Below the pieces are notes generated by a model. That model searched no databases. It had not been told where the DNA came from and saw only the letters and a list, made by a program, of their open reading frames with translations. The translations under genes were made by a program, and so were the position numbers. From Maribacter_C sp047345145 (GTDB lineage: Bacteria > Bacteroidota > Bacteroidia > Flavobacteriales > Flavobacteriaceae), in NCBI RefSeq assembly GCF_047345145.1, contig NZ_JBLFER010000001.1, positions 1,178,001 through 1,242,000 of the forward strand: a stretch of 64,000 nucleotides of DNA, in the 5' to 3' direction. Positions 43,901-51,843 of this stretch are shown one piece after another; the first letter of the stretch is position 1; each line of letters starts with the position of its first letter.

Positions 43901-46863
43901 TCGCGAGAAATATCTAAAGCTACTTGAATCTGTGGTTCTATGGTTATTGGAAGCAATTGAGCTGAACAGTTATTACCATCAACCACTTCAATAGTATACG
44001 TTCCAGGAACTAAATTCGTAAATGTGAATGTACCTGCAGTACCAGGCACTTGCAGAGCACCTCCGTTAATACGGTATTCATGTGTACTCAATAGTGCAGC
44101 ATTAGGAGGAGCACCGCCCAAAGCAGAAGTTACTGTAATCTCAGCTTGATTAGTAGCTGAATAACAGTAATCAATTGCACCTTCTGTAATAGTAGGAAGT
44201 GTTTTAGGGGTTAACGTAAAAGGGCCCGATCTGAAACGACATCCTTCTGAATCAATAATTGTTAAGAAGTAGTCGCCCGGTTCAATTAAGTTACTAAAGT
44301 TTCTATTATTTTGAGGTCCGGTAGTAACATTCAACGGATCTTCAAGTTCATAAGTATAACCTGGAAATCCACCTGAGCCATTGGCTCTTATTCTTCCTAC
44401 GTTTCCATTTTGACAGCTCATATCAGTAACCGTAGCAGTTACATTTAATGGGTTTGTTGGACCGTTAATATCAAATGCTACTGTTGAAGAACAATTGGTA
44501 TCATTATCGGTAACTGTAATTGAATAGTTACCTATTGCAAGGCCGCTCAAAGGCAGTGTCAAATTTGAACTTGTTCCAGTACTATGAATAACAGGCGCAC
44601 TACTCGGTGCAGTATAAGTTACTTCATAATCATAATCAGTGGCAAATCCGTCAATTATATAGGTAGCACTACCGTCTGAATCACCAGTACAGACTCTTCG
44701 ATCACCACCGGCTTGAACCTGCGCTCGGATAGAGCTAAATCCACCTGTGGTAATACTTGCAGTATAGATACAACCACCCGTATCAACGATTTCAAATTGA
44801 TATGAAGTGTCTAAATTTAAACCTGGAAATACGTTACTTACTTGCGCTGGAGGTAATGTTGTAGCTGGTATTGAACTAACCACTCTATATTCAGCAACTG
44901 GAAAACCTCCCGGCAATACATTAATTGTAACGCGACTTGTTCCGGAAGCACAATCCAATTGATCTTGCTGAAGATCTATATCATCAGGCGGAGTTGATCC
45001 AGCGATATCAATAGGTGTAGTTCCTTGAAGACATCCCGCATCATCTCTAACATGAGGTATATAACTACCTGGAGCAAGACCAGTAAAATCTAATGTGCTT
45101 TGCCAAGAACTAAGATCACTAGGGTCAAGGCTATATTCATAACCTGATCCAGAACCACCACTTGCCGCAGTAAATGTTATTGTTGCTCCAGCAGCACAAG
45201 TATACGGAGATGTTAAGCTTGCACTAAACGTTAGACCTCCATCTGACGTAACAGTCACAGGAGGTAATGGCAGAACACAACTAAAAGCACCCTGAGAATA
45301 CCGTACTTCAACTATATTATAAGTGCCATCCGCAACTGGAATAGTTGGGGAACTAGTCCATGGATCAGTAGCATTATTTGTAGCTCTAAATTCTAGATTA
45401 AAGCCCATTGGATCATTAATTGTAAACTCTACTTTACCACCACCATTGGTACAAGTACCAATTATTGGTGCTGCAGTAACGTTAGGCGGATCTAATAGGG
45501 CTACATACTCAGACTTTTCGGCGGTACAGCCCTGATCATCGGTAACAAAAAAGGTATACGTACCTGGTGATGTAATAGGATATGCAAATGTCCCAGTAAA
45601 ATTTCCACCGGAATTACCACCGTCACTTACCGTAAAGCTATAGGTACCTGATCCTCCTGAAGGAGTAACATCAATATTTACCGTTTCTATACCCGATGGT
45701 GGAGGACAACCAAAACTCAAACCACCAGTATCTGTACTTACTGTAATTGGATCAAGACCTAAACCAACTTCAATAATGTTTCCGTTGATATCATTGTATT
45801 GTACAGGTGCCGGAATTCCATTTGCAATATCTTCAGCACATTCTGGAGTTTCTACCTTGACAGAGTAAATACCTTCACTTACCGAATTAAAGGTGAAAAA
45901 ATTGTCAGATATGGGCGCAGTAAATGCTACTTCAGCACCAAACTCGTCAAGTAGGGTAAACTCGTAAGGACCAATGTCATCAGGCTGTGCTTCAACATAA
46001 ATACTACCTACTTCTCCAGCACATACGGGGTTAGTAACCGTCGCCGCAATATCAATATCTACTTGCTCAATTTCAATAACATCATATAAATATTCACAAA
46101 CTTGCCCTGAAATGTTCAAACGGGCCTGAACAGTATAAAGTCCGGGCGAAAGGTTATCAAAAATAGAAGATGATTGATATCCACTGAAAGGATTTGAACC
46201 TTCACGAATTTGAAACTCATAACTATTTGGAAGTCCAGTTATCTCAATACGACCTGGGTTATTACAAACAAAATCTTCTTTGCTAAACGTTTGGGTTATT
46301 GTACTCTTAACTACTTCAAAATAATACCAAAACCCACCATCAACCTGAACACGATATTCAGCCCCGGTTGTAGATGATACGGATGATGCATCTAAATCAA
46401 AAGTAGGCGTAGTAGCAACTTGTGTGTAATTACTCGGTGCTGTATTTGGGCATTCAACATTAGTATCTGGTGGTATGCCAGTCAGTTCTTCCCAAATAAA
46501 ACTGCTTCCTCCTCCTACTGATATTTCTCTATCATCAGAGTCTCCACATAAAATAAAACGAGCAACTGTGGTACCATCAATGGTACATACCACTTCGTCA
46601 TCTGCCCCTTGAATGATAGTCATAAACATTGCCGAGGTGGCAGCTGAATTGTTTTTCGATGTTAATCTTGTTGAGTTTGAGTTGTGGGTAGCCGACGTAT
46701 TCTTATCCTCAGTGGGAGAACTGACGATTGTAGTTTCTATACTAGAAGCTACTTCTGCGATAAAAGTATAGACTCTGGTATTTGCTACTGCGGTCGTGCA
46801 TACTACCGATAGCGTTATCAGTAGTAAGGCATACCAAACGTGCCGTGAGTTTTTTTGGAGCAT
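37930..46863 (-). CDS. Giant repeat protein secreted by T9SS (type B sorting domain)
   Basis: A 2977-residue cell-surface or secreted protein, the largest gene here. A signal peptide (YALLLITLSVVCTTAVA) is followed by about 29 tandem modules of roughly 85-100 residues, each ending in a pattern like PGxYxVxVxDxxGC; the recurring Cys, Gly and Tyr resemble SprB/PKD-like adhesin repeats. The last 90 or so residues form the CHU_C / T9SS type B sorting domain (IPNFFTPDGDNNNDFW, IKIYDRYG-type core read here as VKIYDRYGRVV, WDGKYEGTELPTGDYWY). Relatives include SprB and related gliding or adhesion proteins. No PorP/SprF partner gene is adjacent. It has its own terminator. Confidence 0.92.
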   Translation of the reverse strand: MLQKNSRHVWYALLLITLSVVCTTAVANTRVYTFIAEVASSIETTIVSSPTEDKNTSATHNSNSTRLTSKNNSAATSAMFMTIIQGADDEVVCTIDGTTVARFILCGDSDDREISVGGGSSFIWEELTGIPPDTNVECPNTAPSNYTQVATTPTFDLDASSVSSTTGAEYRVQVDGGFWYYFEVVKSTITQTFSKEDFVCNNPGRIEITGLPNSYEFQIREGSNPFSGYQSSSIFDNLSPGLYTVQARLNISGQVCEYLYDVIEIEQVDIDIAATVTNPVCAGEVGSIYVEAQPDDIGPYEFTLLDEFGAEVAFTAPISDNFFTFNSVSEGIYSVKVETPECAEDIANGIPAPVQYNDINGNIIEVGLGLDPITVSTDTGGLSFGCPPPSGIETVNIDVTPSGGSGTYSFTVSDGGNSGGNFTGTFAYPITSPGTYTFFVTDDQGCTAEKSEYVALLDPPNVTAAPIIGTCTNGGGKVEFTINDPMGFNLEFRATNNATDPWTSSPTIPVADGTYNIVEVRYSQGAFSCVLPLPPVTVTSDGGLTFSASLTSPYTCAAGATITFTAASGGSGSGYEYSLDPSDLSSWQSTLDFTGLAPGSYIPHVRDDAGCLQGTTPIDIAGSTPPDDIDLQQDQLDCASGTSRVTINVLPGGFPVAEYRVVSSIPATTLPPAQVSNVFPGLNLDTSYQFEIVDTGGCIYTASITTGGFSSIRAQVQAGGDRRVCTGDSDGSATYIIDGFATDYDYEVTYTAPSSAPVIHSTGTSSNLTLPLSGLAIGNYSITVTDNDTNCSSTVAFDINGPTNPLNVTATVTDMSCQNGNVGRIRANGSGGFPGYTYELEDPLNVTTGPQNNRNFSNLIEPGDYFLTIIDSEGCRFRSGPFTLTPKTLPTITEGAIDYCYSATNQAEITVTSALGGAPPNAALLSTHEYRINGGALQVPGTAGTFTFTNLVPGTYTIEVVDGNNCSAQLLPITIEPQIQVALDISREIPCGGDGEMEIDITGGDISNLGTTSYTIEYRDVAPNPFAPVAGHIGIPLPSGNFNYTVPFGNHGDYRVTVTDSNGCPNTSEILNFTEPTNIAATHRVVGPSCADPNSGFVEVIPTVSSGVPPFLVVFAPAGTLVADPNNPDPTNTYNFSTQTVYSGLAAGNYEYIVRDSRDGIAGTLNCITTIIPVTVVDDPTPAPDASITPIDATCSPSGLSGGVTINPMISPGVPNYTVTIEDNFGNPFYTQNNVAPGDLPLNITDPALVPGNYQVIVIDSRGCNDIESLAIGTTSLDLNPIYPLPPPTCTPGGVTVCVEILNGTGPYEIRLIDPDPLVGWVSPNGPPGPPPTHCFSGLLSGVSYTVEVRDLSTGCEYSEVITPPDGPGMSVSLTADGATCRNGDVGVNYNITTGTAPYNVIITNLDTGVIEYNVTGSNLTTLATDLTVPAGRYGISVEDSNDCTNGAEAEAIPDLPRVDIIDNQNANCNELGQLTVRATGGTGPYEYAFVEQGTVPPGTIPPLSAFDSSPTAALAGSLAPGITYDIWVVDANNCPASTSAAVIQMNPDLPAPTIIVDNQCDVTATAATGFNITVEMPGNIDTPTFTLNGESQTPVYIPGTPTQAVFTVYSVGPYPVHVIDANGCDVDDVAEVFQILSASGTFTTEPNCENPDGVVTITANGGSGNFTYRLTGLDFLGGSIDIVDPDNDGIFQNIPPGDYQVVVQDQIVADGAGQCEFLVDDIFRSRPIQPVIDDTGATDITCRDNDDGTINVSLVLDADPTLNPNIKEYNLYSSTLAAMPANYDFTSRIDDNLTGSFTGLASGTYVVEVVTDKNCFDREEVTIINPPAFTIDAVAGTLVCEVGANRFSTTTITLTVNGVGNGNPYAFKINPTDSYQTTTASTMDFLIVDTGVTQTFTVSAIDSNGCEFIFPTPIVIDPPSEVEGLISQLRPMDCENPERIRIDVTDNSGTPNFYIEDQGSSVAPVANQTPNPGESFVEFDLPLVAGEYRLQIVDVGGCTYPLEPYTVVEPELPTATIVESNPIRCITDTNGALEITVNTVPSFSGVYEYWVYDASDPGFAGGAFAGPVQANAFVDIATDGNPFLITGLSGGTKRVVIREQGKTVNGCNVFSDVATIRVPNGDLLINTFDEIGRVGCNNDLGELIVTAIGGWDNAAYEFMLEYDDGSGFAPHPTYGTYAMNGTNDRFTGLSSGDYRVTVRDIEGCEATDTETLSPVPPIQAEAIITRELECPLGNDAIITAVEPGTTTPGAIGGILGAGYQFRLLRIDETNLDPSNPGALDLYDPANILSVAAGLQASPEFVGSGGTGVVEAGWYAVEVVSTLNCQTFTVPIQVIPPPPINPVLIQTAVPACGNIATMMIRVNNPDGGSYEYNRIYPPTDPLFGTMNWLPITGTNNGVPAEIDIPGNVNESYRYEVRKVGSLSSCQAVKTNGLLITEADPLSLDPASPTFNVSCALQVDGRIEAIAEGGTGIYEFRIYDYDPDPANPDGSKDAFVAESLPTYENRPQQDFGTFENLGPGTYYISVISRLNCGVISLPFTIDEPAEVTIADASTPTSCYNSEDGTITMTVTSATAGLVKFAIEPNLSEFFTDPDNPMVYTFTDLPARPQGEGPGYTVLAQDAEGCPQTFEVFVERPAELLITDVQTTPETCIGFEDGTVQLSVSGGTPFVDPSTFDTYYETRIVGPNSDGSEVFERNDNLYFDNLIGGASYLIFVKGVSDDCVVDTVVPIEIGVDLSASHDPVYGCNGIFPYSTVSIVMDDPSLIPDLFFALDPIDPTTAFTANAGTEYSWGDLPAGEHTVYIYHLNGCTNSVTFTMETYEPLTLSAEKTGPNEVTAIAEGGFGNYEYFFQGESYGAESIYTQNENGTVNIEVRDEGGCVATIAIPFEFTGMLDIPNFFTPDGDNNNDFWAPNNREFFPNIEVKIYDRYGRVVAILDQVSKWDGKYEGTELPTGDYWYVVNANDKSEVRYVGHFTLYR

Positions 46864-46999
46864 AGGTTAAGTCAATTTGGGTAAGAATATCAGAACTTGG
46901 GGACCTGAATATTCTTTTGGTGTAATTATTTAAACTTATAAATTCTGCTTAATTTTACCCTTACGGGATTACCTTATAATATACTTCTAACGTTCGATT

Positions 47000-48124
47000 A
47001 TGCGAAATAGTGTCTTTATTTCTTGTTTATTCGTTGTAATGTTTCATTATTCTTGTGCGCAAAATATTGAAAATCAAGCTTCTAAAGCTGAAAATATTCC
47101 TTTTTCTGCAGAGCTATTAATCGATGAAATGCAGATTCCTTGGGGTATGGCCTTTCTACCTGATGGGGGAATCTTAGTCGCAGAAAAATCAGGTGAATTA
47201 CTTCACTTTAGCAATGAGAAAAGAACTACAATTTTAAATACACCGAAAGTTTATGTCAGAGGGCAAGGTGGACTCATGGATATTGAGTTACATCCCGATT
47301 ACAAAAACAACGGATGGATCTATATTTCATATGCCTCCTCGGAAGGAGAGGGAAAAGGTGGTCACACTGCTTTGATGAGAGCGAAATTAAAAGATAACAA
47401 ATTGATTAACAATGAATTATTGTACAAGGCTGGACCAAATACTACAAAGGGGCAGCATTTTGGTTCTCGAATAGAATTTGATAACAATGGATATCTCTTT
47501 CTTTCTATCGGCGAAAGAGGTGCCCGAGATGAAAATCCTCAGGATATTACCCGTGACGGAGGCAAAATATACCGTTTTAATGACGACGGAAGCATTCCTA
47601 AAGACAACCCCTTTGTTGGAGCCAAAGGAGCAAAAACTGCCATTTATAGCTATGGACACAGAAATCCGCAGGGATTGGTAAAACATCCAGAAACCGGTGA
47701 AATTTGGGACCATGAACATGGGCCGAGAGGTGGTGATGAAATTAATATTATCAAAAAAGGTGCAAACTATGGATGGCCTGTAGTTACCTACGGAATCAAT
47801 TATAGTGGAACCGAAATCACAAATAAAACCGAAATGAAAGGCATGGAACCGCCGATTCACTATTGGGTTCCTTCAATTGCGCCAAGCGGAATGACCTTTG
47901 TAACATCTGACAAATACGGAGCTGACTGGAAAGGAAGTCTGTTAGTAGGCTCTCTGGCTTTTCAATACTTAGAACGTCTTGAATTGAATGGCAAAAAAGT
48001 CACTAGTCGTGAAAAATTAATGGATGGTATGGGTCGCGTACGCGATGTCAAAGAAGGACCGGACGGACTGATTTATGTGGCTGTAGAAGGAAAAGGAGTT
48101 TATAAATTGGTTCCAAAAAAATAA
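47000..48124 (+). CDS. PQQ-dependent aldose sugar dehydrogenase (YliI/Asd-like) lipoprotein
   Basis: A 374-residue exported propeller enzyme of the soluble glucose/sorbosone dehydrogenase family, which oxidises aldoses with PQQ as cofactor in the periplasm. The N-terminus is a lipoprotein signal (VVMFHYSC, Cys 19). Landmarks are IPWGMAFLPDGGILVAEKSG, GQGGLMDIELHPDY, SYGHRNPQGL and EHGPRGGDEINIIKKGANYGWP, all typical of the family. PQQ synthesis genes are not in the window. It stands alone between the giant protein gene (divergent) and murQ (convergent, six bases between stops). Substrate unknown; an aldose released from cell walls is only a guess. Confidence 0.88.
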   Translation: MRNSVFISCLFVVMFHYSCAQNIENQASKAENIPFSAELLIDEMQIPWGMAFLPDGGILVAEKSGELLHFSNEKRTTILNTPKVYVRGQGGLMDIELHPDYKNNGWIYISYASSEGEGKGGHTALMRAKLKDNKLINNELLYKAGPNTTKGQHFGSRIEFDNNGYLFLSIGERGARDENPQDITRDGGKIYRFNDDGSIPKDNPFVGAKGAKTAIYSYGHRNPQGLVKHPETGEIWDHEHGPRGGDEINIIKKGANYGWPVVTYGINYSGTEITNKTEMKGMEPPIHYWVPSIAPSGMTFVTSDKYGADWKGSLLVGSLAFQYLERLELNGKKVTSREKLMDGMGRVRDVKEGPDGLIYVAVEGKGVYKLVPKK

Positions 48125-48130
48125 AACGGA

Positions 48131-48940
48131 CTACCGACCAGCCTCAATTGCTTTTTTAACAGACCCATGTTGGTTAAGCAATTCTGCCGCTGCTGAATAC
48201 GAAATATTCAGACCCTCCATAACATAACGAGTGCCTCGATCCACCAACTTATCATTGGTTAGCTGCATATTCACCATTTTATTCCCTTTTACCCTGCCAA
48301 TTTTTATCATTAAAGCTGTGGAAATCATATTTAGAACCAACTTTTGCGAAGTCCCACTTTTCATCCTTGTGCTTCCAGTAACGAATTCTGGACCCACATT
48401 CACAGCAATCGGAATATCAGCCGATATTGCCAATGGTGAACCAGGGTTATTTGTAATACCTGCTGTGAGCAACCCATTTTTCTTTGCAGATGCAATTCCC
48501 CCTAAAACATAGGGCGTAGTACCAGATGCAGCAATGCCGACAACAACATCTTTGTCGTTGATATTATGTGCCGTTAAATCGGGCCATGCCTGTTCTGTAT
48601 TATCCTCTGCATTTTCGACTGCTTTGCGAATGGCCTTATCACCACCAGCAATCAACCCTACTACTCTTTCGTGTGGCATTCCAAATGTTGGTGGTATTTC
48701 AGAAGCATCTAAAATTCCAAGCCTTCCGCTTGTGCCTGCACCTATATAAAAGAGACGTCCTCCGTCAATAAAACGCTCTGCCAATGCATCAACCAACTTT
48801 GTGATTTGCGGAATAACCAAAGCGACCGCATCAGCCACTTTTTGGTCCTCCTCATTCATTTTGTACAAAATGGAAATAGTATCCAATTGTTCCAAATTAT
48901 CATGATTAGAAGGGGTTTCGGTGATTTTGAGATAATCCAT
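48131..48940 (-). CDS. murQ: N-acetylmuramic acid 6-phosphate etherase
   Basis: A 269-residue cytoplasmic SIS-domain lyase that removes D-lactate from MurNAc-6-phosphate, giving GlcNAc-6-phosphate in peptidoglycan recycling. Landmarks are FIGAGTSGRLGILDASEIPPTFG (sugar-phosphate site, with the catalytic Glu region), GIAASGTTPYVLGG, GNPGSPL-type NNPGSPLA and TGSTRMKSGTSQKLVLNM. It is slightly shorter than the E. coli enzyme (298), with a compact C-terminus, but all motifs are present. It follows the DeoR regulator by four bases and is part of the recycling locus that continues on the other strand from 49883. Confidence 0.95.
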   Translation of the reverse strand: MDYLKITETPSNHDNLEQLDTISILYKMNEEDQKVADAVALVIPQITKLVDALAERFIDGGRLFYIGAGTSGRLGILDASEIPPTFGMPHERVVGLIAGGDKAIRKAVENAEDNTEQAWPDLTAHNINDKDVVVGIAASGTTPYVLGGIASAKKNGLLTAGITNNPGSPLAISADIPIAVNVGPEFVTGSTRMKSGTSQKLVLNMISTALMIKIGRVKGNKMVNMQLTNDKLVDRGTRYVMEGLNISYSAAAELLNQHGSVKKAIEAGR

Positions 48941-48944
48941 AGAC

Positions 48945-49694
48945 TTATAAAAGATGTATGTCGTGCGTTCTAAAACTCTTTAGCAGCTCATTTTCAGGTG
49001 CTAACTCCGTTATCATTGTATTTATCGCGTTTATATCGCAGGTTTTGTAGCGATGTTGCGAATTCAATTTCTCCGAGATGCACAAAAGTACCGTTTTCTT
49101 CGCGGCTTTAATTACTGCCTTTTTCAATTGAACAATGTCCCAATCGAACTCTGTTAGTCCGTATTGCGAATCAACATACCCTGTTCCGATAAAGCTATAG
49201 TCGACTTTTATTTCTGAAAGATTATGTATTGCATTTGCACCTATGGATATCTGCGCATCCTTAGAAATCTGTCCTCCGATAAAAATGACTGTAACATTCG
49301 GTTTTGAAGAAAGTTCCATTGCAACAGGTAAGCTTAGTGTGAAACATGTCAATTCCAAATCCAGAGGAATTAAACGTGCTAATTCTAAACAAGTAGTGCC
49401 TCCGTCAACAAAGATTACAGACCCTTCTTTTAATAGAGATACCCCTTTTTGTGCAATCTTTGTTTTTTCTTCAAGTGCGTAAATATTGGTATTTCGAGTA
49501 CTGCTCGTCGTAAATCCTAAGGAGATAGCACCTCCATGAACTTTGCGAAGTTTCTGCTCAGAATCCAACTCTTTTACATCTCTTCGAACTGTATCGATTG
49601 ATACATCAAGCGTCTCCGCAATATCGGTTAATAGTATCCGATTATGCAATTCTACTTCATTTAATATCGTCTGTTGGCGCTCTTCCTTTAACAT
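48945..49694 (-). CDS. DeoR/GlpR-family transcriptional regulator
   Basis: A 249-residue repressor-type regulator. The N-terminal helix-turn-helix (LLTDIAETLDVSIDTVRRDVKEL, about residues 19-41) is the DeoR signature, followed by RKVHGGA and a C-terminal DeoRC sensor domain related to sugar-phosphate isomerases (VIFVDGGTTCLELARLIP). Such proteins usually sense a phosphorylated sugar. Position between murQ (co-transcribed) and nagB (divergent), with a 188-base intergenic region full of repeated motifs, suggests it controls both arms in response to an amino-sugar phosphate. Confidence 0.92.
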   Translation of the reverse strand: MLKEERQQTILNEVELHNRILLTDIAETLDVSIDTVRRDVKELDSEQKLRKVHGGAISLGFTTSSTRNTNIYALEEKTKIAQKGVSLLKEGSVIFVDGGTTCLELARLIPLDLELTCFTLSLPVAMELSSKPNVTVIFIGGQISKDAQISIGANAIHNLSEIKVDYSFIGTGYVDSQYGLTEFDWDIVQLKKAVIKAAKKTVLLCISEKLNSQHRYKTCDINAINTMITELAPENELLKSFRTHDIHLL

Positions 49695-49736
49695 ATATTC
49701 TAGCTTGAAAATACAAATATAGCAAATAAATATATA

Positions 49737-49819
49737 TGCTGTTTTTTACGGTTTTATTGATATAAACTCTAAATAAAAGCATAAAACAGCAAAATATCTT
49801 GCAATAAACAGCAAATATA
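49737..49819. promoter_or_regulatory. Candidate DeoR-type operators between the regulator and nagB
   Basis: Two direct copies of an AAACAGCAAA-like motif (around 49784-49794 and 49806-49815) lie 22 bases apart, about two helical turns. A third, inverted copy (TGCTGTTTTTT, 49737-49747) lies on the regulator side. Repeats at helical spacing between divergent genes are what a cooperative repressor would use; binding by the adjacent DeoR protein is inferred. Confidence 0.5.
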
Positions 49820-49831
49820 ATTTTTATTGCA

Positions 49832-49839
49832 TACATTTG
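49832..49839 (+). promoter_or_regulatory. Candidate -7 element for the nagB operon
   Basis: TACATTTG matches the Bacteroidota -7 consensus TAnnTTTG, 43 bases before the nagB ATG and just downstream of the repeated AACAGC motifs, so a bound repressor could block it. No TTG is seen at the ideal -33 spacing. Confidence 0.45.
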
Positions 49840-49882
49840 CCGTAATCAATACATATATCGAACACATAAACTAACGTATTAT

Positions 49883-51811
49883 ATGACTACAATGGCTGCA
49901 CGAATTAAAACCGATATCCGTTACAAACCAGTAGGACAATTTGAGGAAACACGCTTCGAAAAAATCCATAATGTAATTTTTGAAAATTCGAATGATGCCT
50001 CTATTGAAGTTGCTGAGGAAATTGCCAAGCTCATCCGAAGAAAACAACTGTCAGATGAAATGTGTGTTTTAGGGTTGGCGACAGGTTCTTCTCCCATACG
50101 CGTATATGAAGAACTCGTCCGAATGCATCAAGAGGAAGGACTGAGTTTTGAAAACGTGGTAACCTTTAATCTGGACGAGTATTTACCAATGGATAAAGAA
50201 AATACCCAGAGTTACCACTATTTTATGCATGAGCATTTATTTAACCATGTAGATATACTTCCTAAAAATGTGTATATCCCAGATGGAAAAGTGCCAAACG
50301 ATAAAGTTGTTGAGTACTGTTTGTCCTATGAGAAAAAGATAAAAGATTTTGGAGGACTCGATTTCCAGCTCCTTGGTATCGGTCGTACAGGGCACATAGG
50401 CTTTAACGAACCAGGTTCACATTATAATTCTGGCACAAGGGTTATTACCCTAGACCATATCACCAGGGTAGATGCCGCACCAGCTTTTCTGGGCATAGAT
50501 AATGTTCCCAGAAAAGCCATTACAATGGGTATTGCCACTGTTTTAAGTGCAAAACGAATCGTACTATTGGGCTGGGGACAAAACAAGGCTGAGATTATTA
50601 AAAATACAGTCGAGGGAGAAATATCATCGCAAGTCCCTGCCACCTACCTTCAAAATCATAAGAATTGCACCTTTGTTCTCGATACTGGTGCCGGCAGTGA
50701 ATTAACCAGAAATAGAACACCATGGATAGTGAAGCCTTGCGAGTGGACAGAAGAACTTACCGCCAAAGCAATTGTATGGCTATGTACTAAATTGGGCAAA
50801 ACGATTTTGAGTCTAACGGATAAAGATTATAATGACAATGGAATGGCAGATTTGTTGATGATTCAAGACTCTTACGACCTCAACATCAAGATGTTCAACC
50901 GTCTGCAACATACTATTACGGGGTGGCCAGGAGGAAAACCTAATGCCGATGACACCAACAGACCCGAAAGAGCGACTCCTATAAAAAAACGCGTCATTAT
51001 TTTTAGTCCGCACCCAGATGATGATGTGATTTCCATGGGAGGGACTTTTGATAGATTAATAGAACAAGGCCATGAGGTACATGTCGCCTATCAAACTTCA
51101 GGAAATATTGCAGTATCAGATGCTGATGCAAGAAAATATGCAGAAATCGCCAAGCGGATTTCTCCTTCAGAGGAAGCGCAAGCCATAATCGATTCTATTA
51201 AGGCAAAAACTGAAAGTAGTTTCGATTCATCAGAAGTACGAAAATTAAAAGGAAATATCAGAAGGGGAGAATCATATGAAGCTACGCGCTATTTAGGTTT
51301 GGCAGACGGTAACGTGCATTTTCTAGACCTCCCCTTTTATGAAACTGGAACCATTAAAAAGAATAATCTATCAGAAGAAGATATTGCCATAATGGTTAAT
51401 ACCATCCAAAAAATTAAGCCACATCAAATATTCGCTGCAGGGGATTTGGCAGATCCACATGGCACTCATCGTGTTTGTCTTGATGCAGTTTTTGAAGCCA
51501 TGAAGCAGCTAAAATCTGAATCTTGGATAAAAGATTGCTGGCTATGGTTGTATCGAGGGGCATGGCATGAGTGGGATATTAATGAAATTGAAATGGCAGT
51601 GCCCATGAGTCCGGGTCAAGTATTACGCAAACGGAATGCCATTTTCGCACATCAATCACAAAAAGATGGTGTGATGTTTCAAGGCGATGACACTAGAGAA
51701 TTTTGGATGCGTGCCGAAGAACGAAATCGCGATACCGCAAGAAGGTATAATGAACTCGGACTTTCTGATTACGCAGCGATGGAAGCTTTTGTTCGACACA
51801 AGTTTGATTAG
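49883..51811 (+). CDS. nagB: Glucosamine-6-phosphate deaminase fused to LmbE/PIG-L deacetylase domain
   Basis: A 642-residue cytoplasmic fusion. Residues about 20-310 are a NagB domain, converting glucosamine-6-phosphate to fructose-6-phosphate and ammonia: GLATGSSP (64-71), FNLDEY with the catalytic Asp98, and GRTGHIGFNEPGS (167-179) with His171 and Glu176. The Asp found two residues before this His in E. coli NagB is Thr169 here. Residues about 368-620 are an LmbE/PIG-L domain with zinc-binding PHPDDD (375-380) and ADPHGTH (about 526-532), so the deacetylase site looks intact. The fusion is known in Bacteroidota. No separate NagA is in the window. It heads the recycling operon. Confidence 0.92.
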   Translation: MTTMAARIKTDIRYKPVGQFEETRFEKIHNVIFENSNDASIEVAEEIAKLIRRKQLSDEMCVLGLATGSSPIRVYEELVRMHQEEGLSFENVVTFNLDEYLPMDKENTQSYHYFMHEHLFNHVDILPKNVYIPDGKVPNDKVVEYCLSYEKKIKDFGGLDFQLLGIGRTGHIGFNEPGSHYNSGTRVITLDHITRVDAAPAFLGIDNVPRKAITMGIATVLSAKRIVLLGWGQNKAEIIKNTVEGEISSQVPATYLQNHKNCTFVLDTGAGSELTRNRTPWIVKPCEWTEELTAKAIVWLCTKLGKTILSLTDKDYNDNGMADLLMIQDSYDLNIKMFNRLQHTITGWPGGKPNADDTNRPERATPIKKRVIIFSPHPDDDVISMGGTFDRLIEQGHEVHVAYQTSGNIAVSDADARKYAEIAKRISPSEEAQAIIDSIKAKTESSFDSSEVRKLKGNIRRGESYEATRYLGLADGNVHFLDLPFYETGTIKKNNLSEEDIAIMVNTIQKIKPHQIFAAGDLADPHGTHRVCLDAVFEAMKQLKSESWIKDCWLWLYRGAWHEWDINEIEMAVPMSPGQVLRKRNAIFAHQSQKDGVMFQGDDTREFWMRAEERNRDTARRYNELGLSDYAAMEAFVRHKFD

Positions 51812-51843
51812 GTTTGTATTTTAGCATCATAGTTAAAATATAA

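Noticed and set aside
37930..46863. Repeated modules in the giant gene considered as DNA repeats or CRISPR-like
   Set aside because: The periodicity is at the protein level (about 85-100 residues) with diverged DNA; no short identical repeats with spacers.
47417..47860. 147-codon minus-strand frame within the PQQ dehydrogenase gene
   Set aside because: Complete overlap with a well-supported coding gene on the other strand and no recognisable motif.
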